Shown here: positions 14,596-21,251 of the stretch, in pieces
Layout of the letters: each line of letters starts with the position of its first letter
How positions within the stretch are numbered: position 1 is the first letter of the stretch
Assembly (NCBI GenBank): GCA_036558265.1
Contig: DATBFY010000045.1
Location: 1-23,451 of the forward strand
Origin: RYN-433 sp036558265
Lineage (GTDB): Bacteria; Planctomycetota; Phycisphaerae; Tepidisphaerales; Tepidisphaeraceae
Reading direction: 5' to 3'
Length of the DNA: 23,451 nucleotides
Made by a program: the position numbers and the translations under genes
The notes under the pieces: generated by a model
What the model was told of the DNA's origin: nothing
Seen by the model: the letters and a program-made list of their open reading frames with translations, nothing else
Databases searched by the model: none

Positions 14596-14626
14596 CGTTA
14601 CGATTGCAAGTCGCTCAGCAGTAACG
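14596..14626 (+). terminator. Weak hairpin after the ABC gene
   Basis: CGTTAC at 14596-14601 and GTAACG at 14621-14626 form a 6-base stem with a 19-base loop, beginning nine bases after the ABC stop codon. The downstream bases are moderately T-rich (GGTTATCGTTATCC). It may end the larB-nnrD-ABC transcript. The rest of the 167-base gap shows only the ribosome site of the next gene (GGAGG at 14742-14746). Confidence 0.3.
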
Positions 14627-14754
14627 GGTTATCGTTATCCTGCTTGCCCCCCTTACCCCGGTATCGTACATCCCCCAAGGCCAGCGTCCGAGAACGGGTG
14701 AGCGTCGATCAACAGCGCGGGTTCAAGCTAACCAGCCGCGCGGAGGTCGTCGCT

Positions 14755-17700
14755 ATGAACGCTCGCAACCGGCAAAACACACGGGTCCGTCGCCGCCAGG
14801 CTCTCGCGCACGCGGTCGAACCGCTCGAGCAGCGTCAACTGCTCAGCGCCGGGTCGCTCGACCCGACGTTCGGCGTGGGCGGTAAGGTCGTGACGGACAT
14901 CAACGGCCAGATGAACGCCGCCTACAGCGTGGCGCTGTCCAACGGCAAGTACCTGGTCGCCGGGTCGCTGCAGGGCGACTTCGTGCTGGCGCGGTACAAC
15001 GCCAACGGCACGCTGGACACCACGTTCGGCGCCGCGCACACCGGTTACGTGACCGCCGACTTCGGGTCGGACTCCGACGAGGCGTACGCGATGGCGGTGC
15101 AGGCCGACGGAAAGGTGGTGCTGGCCGGTCACACGCAGACGCTCGGCGGGTTCTTCGACTTCGCGGTCGCCCGCTTCAACGCCGACGGTTCGCTGGACAC
15201 GACCTTCGCCCCTGATCACAGCGGCAAGGTCGTGGTCGATTTCGCGGGTGACTTCGACCAGGCGTCGTCGGTGGCGGTGCAGGCGGACGGGAAGATCGTC
15301 GCGACCGGCACGGCGACGATCGCGTTCAACGCGAACTTCGCGCTGGTGCGGCTCAACGCCGACGGCACGCTGGACGCGGGCTTCGGCGCCGCCCACAACG
15401 GCAAGATCGCCATCGAGTGGAGCGGGGCCTACGCCGAGAGCACCTCGGTGGCGGTGCAGTCGGACGGGCGGATCCTGGCGGCCGGTTACGCGAGCAGCTA
15501 CGCGACCGGCAGCGCCGACGCCGCGGTCGTGCGCTTCAACACCGACGGCTCGCTCGATGCGACGTTCGGCAGCGGCGGTTTCGACCTGGTGGACTTTACG
15601 GGCGCGGATGACATCGCGCGGGCGATCGCGGTCGGGGCGGACGGCAAGATCCTCCTTGCCGGTTACTCCAGCGATCACACGGGGCAGTACGATTTCGTCG
15701 TTGCCCGCCTCAATCCCGACGGCAGCGTCGACGACACGCTGGGCGGCTCTGGCGTGATCCTCACGGACTTTGCGGGCACGAACGACCAGGCGTACGCGCT
15801 GGCGGTCCACGCCGACGGCAAGATCGTCCTGGTCGGCAGCACCGAGGTGAACGGCCAGCTCGACTTCGCGGTCGCCCGGTTTAATCCGGACGGCTCGCTC
15901 GATACGACGTTCGGTCCGGCGCATACCGGGCAGGTCACGTTGGACATGGGCATGGACGACACGGCGTCGGGCGTGCTCGTCGGCGCGGACGACTCGATCC
16001 TGGTGGTCGGCACCTCGCGCAACATCATCTTCGACTACGTCGACTTCGCGCTGGTCAAGTTCGCGCCGCCCAACACGGCCCCGGTCGCGGATCCGGGCGG
16101 ACCCTATCAGGGCGACGACGTCCACCCGATCGCCCTGTCGGGCAGCGCCTCGTACGACCTGGACGGCTCGATCGTCTCCTACGAGTGGGACTTCAACTAC
16201 GACGGCTCGAGCTTTGACGTGGACGCGACCGGGCAGGACGTGTCGTTCGTCGGCGTGGACGGCCCGGCGACCCGGACGGTCGCGCTGCGCGTCACCGACA
16301 ACAACGGCGCGACGAGCATCGTGATGACCACCGTCGAGGTTCAGAACGTGGCGCCGGTCGCCAACGCGGGCGGGCCGTACGTCACGAACGCCTCCACGTC
16401 CCTGAGCCTGAGCGGCGACGGCTCGTCCGACGCCGACGGCTCGGTCGTGCTCTACGAGTGGGACTTCAACTATGACGGGTCGAGCTTTGACGTGAACGCC
16501 CAGGGCTCGCACGTGGCCTGGCCGTCGTCGATGGCGCCGGGCGTGTACACGGTGGGGCTGCGCGTGACCGACAACGACGGGGCGACGCACGTGTCGACCG
16601 CGACGGTCACGGTGAACAACCAGGCGCCGGTCGCCAGCGCCGGCGGACCGCGGGTCATCACCGAGGGCGACGCGCTGACGTTGAGCGGCCAGGACTCGCA
16701 CGACCCGGACGGATCGATCGTCTCGTACGAGTGGGACCTGGACTACGACGGGTCGAGCTTCAACACCGACGCGACGGGCCTGAGCGTCTCGTTCCCGAAA
16801 CTGGACGGCCCGGCGTTCCGCACGGTCGCGCTGCGCGTGACCGACAACGGCGGCGCCACGAGCATCGTGACGACCACGGTCACGGTGAACAACGCCAAGC
16901 CGGTGGCATCGGTCTCGGGGCCGGACGTGGTCAAGAAGGGATCGACGGCGACGTTCAACGCCTCATTCGTCGACCCGGCGGGCGACCTGGACACCTACCA
17001 GGTGAGCTGGGACTTCGGCGACGGGACCAAGACAGGCTTCGTGCCCGCAAACGGCAATCTGTCGGTGCAGCACCGGTACGACCGCAAGGGCACGTACACG
17101 GTGAAGTTCACGGTTCGTGACGATGACGGCGGCTGCGGCAGCGCGACCCTGAGCGTCGACGTCCGCACCGGCCACGTCACCATGACGCCCCTTTCCAACG
17201 GCCTCATGGCGATGACCGTGACCGGCACCGACGCGGGCGACGAGGTCCGCGTCCGCAAGCCCAAGAAGGACAACAAGCTCGAAGTGATCTTCGACGGCGT
17301 GTCGGAGGGCCTGTTCCAGGCGGACAAGGTCATCATCTACGGCACGGGCGGCAACGACTTCATCCGCGTGGACGATTCGGTCACCCAGCCGGTCGAGGTA
17401 TTCGGCGGCAACGGCAACGACGTGATCGTCGGCGGCAAGAACGACGCCACGCTCCACGGCGAAGGCGGATGCGATCACCTGTTCGGCGGCGCCGGGCACA
17501 ACCTGCTCGACGGCGGCGACGGCAACGACTTCCTTCACGTGGGCGAGCGGAATCACAATTCCGCGACGCTTCTGGGCGGCGCGGGAGATGACGTTCTGAT
17601 CGGTGGAGGCGGCAACGACCTGCTCGACGGCGGCGCGGGTCATGACCACCTCAACGGCCGCGGTGGTGGCGACACGCTGCTGGGCGGCACGGGCAAGGAC

Positions 17701-17787
17701 GAGCACGCCAAGCTCGACAAGAACGACGTCTGGTCCGACCCCGACGACAGGGTCCCGGCGCCAAAGAAGGACGACAAGAAGAAATAG
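14755..17787 (+). CDS. Large repeat protein: LEPR-XLL-like start, delta-60 repeats, PKD domains, RTX-type glycine-rich repeats
   Basis: The 1,010-residue protein opens with a basic segment and EPLEQRQLLSAG (about 20-32), the planctomycete LEPR-XLL-like export-associated motif. Seven delta-60 repeats follow, each opening GSLDxTFG or a variant, at about residues 33, 85, 145, 204, 265, 323 and 380. Four PKD-type immunoglobulin-like domains start near 440, 531, 623 and 713; three share a YEWDFNYDGSSF-like core. Residues 863-982 contain GGNGNDVIVGG/GGAGDDVLIGG repeats of the calcium-binding hemolysin (RTX) type. The tail is Lys/Asp-rich. A cell-surface or secreted structural or adhesive role is likely. 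The ATG at 14755 has GGAGG eight bases upstream; a longer start has no support. Confidence 0.9.
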   Translation: MNARNRQNTRVRRRQALAHAVEPLEQRQLLSAGSLDPTFGVGGKVVTDINGQMNAAYSVALSNGKYLVAGSLQGDFVLARYNANGTLDTTFGAAHTGYVTADFGSDSDEAYAMAVQADGKVVLAGHTQTLGGFFDFAVARFNADGSLDTTFAPDHSGKVVVDFAGDFDQASSVAVQADGKIVATGTATIAFNANFALVRLNADGTLDAGFGAAHNGKIAIEWSGAYAESTSVAVQSDGRILAAGYASSYATGSADAAVVRFNTDGSLDATFGSGGFDLVDFTGADDIARAIAVGADGKILLAGYSSDHTGQYDFVVARLNPDGSVDDTLGGSGVILTDFAGTNDQAYALAVHADGKIVLVGSTEVNGQLDFAVARFNPDGSLDTTFGPAHTGQVTLDMGMDDTASGVLVGADDSILVVGTSRNIIFDYVDFALVKFAPPNTAPVADPGGPYQGDDVHPIALSGSASYDLDGSIVSYEWDFNYDGSSFDVDATGQDVSFVGVDGPATRTVALRVTDNNGATSIVMTTVEVQNVAPVANAGGPYVTNASTSLSLSGDGSSDADGSVVLYEWDFNYDGSSFDVNAQGSHVAWPSSMAPGVYTVGLRVTDNDGATHVSTATVTVNNQAPVASAGGPRVITEGDALTLSGQDSHDPDGSIVSYEWDLDYDGSSFNTDATGLSVSFPKLDGPAFRTVALRVTDNGGATSIVTTTVTVNNAKPVASVSGPDVVKKGSTATFNASFVDPAGDLDTYQVSWDFGDGTKTGFVPANGNLSVQHRYDRKGTYTVKFTVRDDDGGCGSATLSVDVRTGHVTMTPLSNGLMAMTVTGTDAGDEVRVRKPKKDNKLEVIFDGVSEGLFQADKVIIYGTGGNDFIRVDDSVTQPVEVFGGNGNDVIVGGKNDATLHGEGGCDHLFGGAGHNLLDGGDGNDFLHVGERNHNSATLLGGAGDDVLIGGGGNDLLDGGAGHDHLNGRGGGDTLLGGTGKDEHAKLDKNDVWSDPDDRVPAPKKDDKKK
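16177..16775 (+). repeat. Three near-identical DNA repeats inside the PKD region
   Basis: About 45 bases coding for the YEWDFNYDGSSFDV core recur near 16180, 16453 and 16727. The first two copies differ at only a few positions, mostly third codon bases; the third is more diverged. This indicates domain duplication within the gene. Confidence 0.75.
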
Positions 17788-17817
17788 CGCACCCCTGCGA
17801 TCTCAAGTTACGGCCGG

Positions 17818-17932
17818 GCCCCTCTTCCGTGGCGTTCCCAAGTCCGCGCGGGAGAGGGGCATGCGGGCGCGTGCTCGATAAGGCAAGAACTCTGAGGCCC
17901 CAGAGACGACCACGGCTCTCGGGTCGCGTCTC
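17818..17932. other. Three further inverted repeats in the region after the repeat protein
   Basis: GCCCCTCT (17818-17825) pairs with AGAGGGGC (17853-17860); CTCTG (17890-17894) with CAGAG (17901-17905); and GAGACG (17903-17908) with CGTCTC (17927-17932), extended by ACC/GGT with a bulge. The last two share bases and could be alternative folds. I see no coding frame here. Confidence 0.4.
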
Positions 17933-17939
17933 CCCTAAC

Positions 17940-17969
17940 CACCCGCGCGGCGTCTTCACCGCGCGGGTG
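17940..17969. terminator. Strong hairpin between convergent genes
   Basis: CACCCGCGCGG (17940-17950) and CCGCGCGGGTG (17959-17969) form a perfect 11-base stem with an 8-base loop, the strongest hairpin in the window. It is between the convergent repeat-protein and phosphatase genes. On the plus strand it is followed by a T-containing TGTCGTCGTT, so it may act mainly as the terminator of the large gene. Confidence 0.6.
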
Positions 17970-18015
17970 TCGTCGTTCCATTCGGGAGTCGGTTCGTGTC
18001 AGGACGCCGGGGGGG

Positions 18016-18969
18016 CTACTTCACTTCCAGAACCATGATCGTCAGGTCGTCCTTGGGCTGGAGGCTGCCCGACTGCTTGTCGAGTTCCTCGGACAGCTCG
18101 ACCAGGAGCTGGTCGGTCGGCAGGTCTCGGCGGCGGCGCAGCTCGCCGCGCCAGCGGTCGTGGTCCGCCACGTCCTCCCCGCAGAAGCCGACCTCGACCC
18201 CGTCGCTGTAGATGAAGAGGCGGTCGCCGGCGGCCAGTTGCAGGCGCGCGACGTTGAACTGCTCGTCGGCGAAGATGCCCAGGAGCGCGCCGCTCGCCTC
18301 GGGGAACTCCAGGTCGCCGCCGGTGCGCAATAGCGCCGGCGACGGATGCCCGCCCTTGGCGAAGGAGAGTTCGAGCGTCTGGGTGTTCACCACGCCATAG
18401 AGCGCGGTCGCATAGGTCGCCTGCGAGAGGTTCTGCTCGACCAGCGCCTGGTTGAGGCGGAAGAGGGTGTCGGCGGGATCGACCAGGTGATAGCCCGAGG
18501 CCAGGATCTCCTTGGTCACCAGCGCCCGCTTGATGAACATCGTCAACAGCGCCGCCGGCATACCGTGGCCCACCGCGTCGCAGATGAAGAACCCGACGTG
18601 CCGCTCGTCCAGGCGCATGACGTCGTACAGGTCACCGCTGACGTACCCGGCGGGGCGAAAGAGGGTGTGAAAGTGAACCCGCCCCACCTGAGGCAGGAAT
18701 TTGGGCAGAAAGTCCTGCTGGATCCGAGCGGCCAGGCGCAGCTCCTCGTCCAGGCGGTGCATGTAGAACCGCAGGGTCTCGTCGCGGCGGCGAAGCATGT
18801 TCACCTCCGCCTCGAGGTTCTGCACCTGGTTCTGAAGCTCCGCGAGCTGGTCGAGCACCGGGACGGTCGGCGCGACAACAGCAACGGACTTGGCCGGCGG
18901 GGTCTTGGGCTGTGAGGCGGGCGCCGCGTCCGGTCGCGCGTCCGCACCGTCATCGCGGACGAGTCGCAT
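18016..18969 (-). CDS. SpoIIE/RsbU-like PP2C serine phosphatase
   Basis: The 317-residue form has an Ala/Pro-rich start, a coiled-coil segment (about 36-85) running into ARIQQDFLP (the RsbU-type linker), and a PP2C SpoIIE domain. Metal-binding and core motifs are SGDLYD (111-116), CDAVGHGMPAALL (130-142), GGHPSPALL (206-214), YSDGVEV (254-260) and DDLTIMVL (307-314). Such enzymes dephosphorylate anti-sigma-factor antagonists in partner-switching stress pathways. No receiver, PAS or HAMP domain and no anti-sigma gene is present nearby, so the input signal is unknown; the coiled coil probably mediates dimerisation. The ATG at 18969 is preferred to one at 19038, because the codons between have low third-position GC unlike the rest. 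Confidence 0.88.
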   Translation of the reverse strand: MRLVRDDGADARPDAAPASQPKTPPAKSVAVVAPTVPVLDQLAELQNQVQNLEAEVNMLRRRDETLRFYMHRLDEELRLAARIQQDFLPKFLPQVGRVHFHTLFRPAGYVSGDLYDVMRLDERHVGFFICDAVGHGMPAALLTMFIKRALVTKEILASGYHLVDPADTLFRLNQALVEQNLSQATYATALYGVVNTQTLELSFAKGGHPSPALLRTGGDLEFPEASGALLGIFADEQFNVARLQLAAGDRLFIYSDGVEVGFCGEDVADHDRWRGELRRRRDLPTDQLLVELSEELDKQSGSLQPKDDLTIMVLEVK

Positions 18970-19124
18970 CGATGGATAAGCGCCGTTGGTTGACAACGTT
19001 TTCCCTTGCGTTCGCGCTGGACGGCGACGTCGCGCCATGCGACGCCGCCTTACCTTCTGTCGGCGGTTCCACCTGGACGCTTTATATGCTTTGAATGGCG
19101 CGCGGAGCGTTATTGGGCGTTGGA

Positions 19125-19613
19125 TCAATCCTTCGCCTTCAATCCCGGCGGGAGCTTCAACGTCATCCCCACCTTCACCCCCGCCGATTCCGCCGACCCT
19201 TTGTTCAATTCGATGGCGTACTGGACGTCCCCGTCGCTGGGCGTGTGATCCTGGTCGTAGGGCTTCATCTGCTTGACCGACACGACCGTCCCATTCGAAT
19301 TCACGAAGATGATGTCCAGCGGGATCCGCGTGTCCTTCATCCAGAAGGTCAGCGGCGCCTCCCGGTTGAAGACGAAGATCATGCCGTGGTCCGACGGCAT
19401 CGAGTCGCGGCGCATCAGGCCGTACTGACGCGTGGCGTCGTTGTCGGCGACCTCGAGCGTGAAGCTCTTACTTCCCAATTGCATCGGGACGGTCGGAAGG
19501 GTCGAGCCGCCGCCGCCGGCGCCGCCGCTGCCACTCTGCGAGTCGCAACCGGCCAGGAGGGGCAGAATCCACGCGATCGTGGCGACCAGCAGAGTTGATC
19601 GTGCAAGGGTCAT
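19125..19613 (-). CDS. DUF192 family lipoprotein
   Basis: The 162-residue protein begins with a signal peptide ending in the lipobox LAGC (Cys23), then a Gly/Ser-rich linker (26-37) and a DUF192 domain. Family features are 'TRQYGLMRRDSMPSDHGMIF' near 61-80, 'PLTFWMKDTRIPLDIIFV' near 87-104, and a final 'YAIELNKGSAESAGVKVGM'. DUF192 proteins are small beta-rich envelope or extracytoplasmic proteins of unknown biochemical role. It follows the small membrane protein gene by 14 bases on the same strand, so the two are probably co-transcribed. The 155-base gap to the phosphatase gene includes an AT-rich TATAAAG on the minus strand that could be a promoter. Confidence 0.9.
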   Translation of the reverse strand: MTLARSTLLVATIAWILPLLAGCDSQSGSGGAGGGGSTLPTVPMQLGSKSFTLEVADNDATRQYGLMRRDSMPSDHGMIFVFNREAPLTFWMKDTRIPLDIIFVNSNGTVVSVKQMKPYDQDHTPSDGDVQYAIELNKGSAESAGVKVGMTLKLPPGLKAKD

Positions 19614-19627
19614 GCGGCCGCTATCGT

Positions 19628-19957
19628 CTACTGCCGGCGGCGATGCTGCAAGCGCCAGGTCAGTCGCAGGTCGAGCAACCCCAGGAGCATCATCACCGCC
19701 AGGAGCACCATGACCGCCAGGAGGATGCAGGCCGCGATGGCGGGCGACGATGTGGGCTCGAACTTGTTGGTCAGCGCGAAGACCCCGACGGCCAGCAGCA
19801 TGACGACCGCGCCGTTGGTCTGGCGAAGGCGTTGCCGCCAGCGGTTGAGACGTTGCTCCTCGATCCCCTGCAGGTTCGTCGCGGCGCGCGAGTAGAACAT
19901 GTAATACCAGCCTGCCGCGGCAACCAGCAGGCTGAAGATTGCCGAAACCGGAGCCAT
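19628..19957 (-). CDS. Small membrane protein, unknown function
   Basis: The 109-residue protein has an N-terminal membrane helix (about 3-22), a polar, Arg/Gln-rich segment (25-48), two further hydrophobic helices (49-64 and 72-95) and a strongly basic end. No motif gives a function. The ATG at 19957 lies directly after a TATAAC box with no ribosome-binding sequence, supporting a leaderless start here. It is the first gene of a likely two-gene unit with the DUF192 lipoprotein. Confidence 0.75.
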   Translation of the reverse strand: MAPVSAIFSLLVAAAGWYYMFYSRAATNLQGIEEQRLNRWRQRLRQTNGAVVMLLAVGVFALTNKFEPTSSPAIAACILLAVMVLLAVMMLLGLLDLRLTWRLQHRRRQ

Positions 19958-19963
19958 ATCTCA

Positions 19964-19993
19964 GTTATACGCTCTGACCCGCCGGTCTGCCCA
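19964..19993 (-). promoter_or_regulatory. Predicted leaderless promoter for the membrane protein/DUF192 unit
   Basis: On the minus strand TGGGCA (19993-19988) and TATAAC (19969-19964) are 18 bases apart, and the -10 box ends six bases before the ATG at 19957. The arrangement matches the promoter at 5661-5690. Confidence 0.5.
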
Positions 19994-20005
19994 CTGTGCC
20001 GCCGT

Positions 20006-20713
20006 TTATGGGACCGGGGCGGCGTCCGACGACCCGGCGACATGAATGCCGGCCTGGCCGAGCAATTGCCGGGTGAGCGTCATCGGCAACCCGATCACGT
20101 TGGTCGTGCTGCCGCTCACGCAGGTGATCAGGGGGCGGTCGTCCTGGATGCCGTAACCGCCCGCCTTTCCTTTCCACAGGCCCGATGCGACGTAATCATC
20201 CACCTCGCGCCCGTTGAGTACCCGCATCCGCACCGCCGACATCGCCGCCGCCACCCAGTCGATCCCGCGGTCGGGACAACACAGCGCCACCGCCGTGATC
20301 ACGATATGGGTCGTGCCCGAGAGCAGGCGGATGATCTCCCGGGCCGCGGCCTCGTTGGCGGGCTTGCCGATCGGCATGTCTCCGAACGCGACGATCGTAT
20401 CGGCCGCGAGGGTGACGTCCCGGCGGTGTTTCTGACCGATCGCGTTCGCCTTGGCTTGCGCCAGATAGAGCGCCAGTTCTCGTGGGAGCAGCTTGCCAGG
20501 GTGGCGTTCCTCGTCCAGGTTGGCGGGCTCGAGCACGAACGCGTAGCCGGCGTCCCTGAGCAGTTCGATCCGGCGCGGGGAGCCGCTCGCGAGGATCAGT
20601 CGCGCGTTGGGGTCGGCGGGACCGGTCGCGACCGGGAGCGAGGGCGGTGGGGCCCCCAAGGACGCATGGGCGGTGGAGGCGGCGGTGGACGACGCTACTT
20701 GAGTTTCACGCAC
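20006..20713 (-). CDS. maf: Maf family nucleoside triphosphate pyrophosphatase
   Basis: The conserved domain begins at about residue 38 with LILASGSPRRIELL, followed by the acidic AADTIV (103-108), GKPANEAAAREIIRLLSG (116-133) and GYGIQD (186-191), all typical of Maf. Maf enzymes hydrolyse non-canonical or dTTP/UTP-type nucleotides to monophosphates and are linked to division control and housecleaning. The 235-residue length includes an Ala/Ser/Pro-rich N-terminal extension of 37 residues not usual for the family. The GTG at 20713 overlaps the end of the upstream lipoprotein gene by 19 bases, suggesting coupling; a TTG at 20659 is the alternative and would remove part of the extension. Confidence 0.92.
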   Translation of the reverse strand: MRETQVASSTAASTAHASLGAPPPSLPVATGPADPNARLILASGSPRRIELLRDAGYAFVLEPANLDEERHPGKLLPRELALYLAQAKANAIGQKHRRDVTLAADTIVAFGDMPIGKPANEAAAREIIRLLSGTTHIVITAVALCCPDRGIDWVAAAMSAVRMRVLNGREVDDYVASGLWKGKAGGYGIQDDRPLITCVSGSTTNVIGLPMTLTRQLLGQAGIHVAGSSDAAPVP

Positions 20714-21084
20714 AGGTCGCCCGGACGGGGAGGACGCGCACCGGCCTGGTCGAAATCGATGATCAGCCGGCCGGCGGCGCTGGTGTCGAAGAGCGTACCG
20801 TTATTGATCGGTTGGTTGGTATTGACGTCGATAAAGGTCACTACGTCCCCCCGCTGCACCGCTTTGGTGTCGATCCCGCTCACCGCGGCGCGCTTGTCGT
20901 CGACCGCCTCGACCACGCCGACCAGGCGGTCGCCCAGCGCCTCGTAGCGGGACTTGGCGGCGGCGACCTGGTCGGGCGTGGGCGCGCCGGGCTCGGCGGC
21001 TTCCACGGGCTTGGTCTTGTTCTGACATCCCCCGATCAGGGCGACGGCCAGGGTGCAGATGGCGGCCCAGCGACTTGCATGCAT
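20695..21084 (-). CDS. Small lipoprotein of unknown function
   Basis: The 129-residue product has a signal peptide with lipobox LIGGC (Cys20) and a compact domain of about 100 residues with alternating beta strands, including 'VVEAVDDKRAAVSGIDT' and 'RGDVVTFIDVNTNQPINNG'. It ends in 'PPRPGDLCVKLK'. I do not recognise the family. GGAG eight bases before the ATG at 21084 supports the start. The reading frame overlaps the start of maf by 19 bases, so the two genes are probably one unit. The leader contains a strong GC-rich stem. Confidence 0.8.
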   Translation of the reverse strand: MHASRWAAICTLAVALIGGCQNKTKPVEAAEPGAPTPDQVAAAKSRYEALGDRLVGVVEAVDDKRAAVSGIDTKAVQRGDVVTFIDVNTNQPINNGTLFDTSAAGRLIIDFDQAGARPPRPGDLCVKLK

Positions 21085-21110
21085 GATGGTGGCTCCGTGA
21101 TTCTCTGTGA

Positions 21111-21153
21111 CGCGCGGGCGGGCGGCGGCAAAGCAAGTGTCCGCGCCCGCGCG
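21111..21153 (-). promoter_or_regulatory. 10-base GC stem in the leader of the small lipoprotein gene
   Basis: CGCGCGGGCG (21111-21120) and CGCCCGCGCG (21144-21153) are perfectly complementary with a 23-base loop. The stem ends 26 bases before the ATG at 21084. A second small inverted repeat (CGATC/GATCG, 21155-21170) adjoins it. A weak promoter (TTGCAA, 18-base gap, TTTACT) lies around 21180-21209. The stem could attenuate transcription or limit ribosome access. Confidence 0.35.
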
Positions 21154-21251
21154 ACGATCCGCGGCGATCGCGCGCGGCTAGTAAAACACGAAAACCGCGC
21201 CCGTTGCAAGTGCCGATCCCGCTCAAGACACGTCCGATAATCCGGGCCCCG

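Noticed and set aside
14728..16701. A 657-codon open frame on the minus strand opposite the repeat protein
   Set aside because: It mirrors the repetitive GC-rich codons of the plus-strand gene; its product is Arg/Val/His-rich low-complexity sequence with no motif. The plus-strand product has clear delta-60 and PKD domains.
16177..16775. Repeated DNA units that could suggest a CRISPR-like array
   Set aside because: The units are in frame, about 270 bases apart and encode PKD domain cores; there are no short spacers.
18970..19128. N-terminal extension of the phosphatase up to 19128 or 19038
   Set aside because: The added part is Arg-rich with low third-position GC and includes a TATAAAG promoter-like site; the longest version starts with TTG inside the DUF192 stop region.
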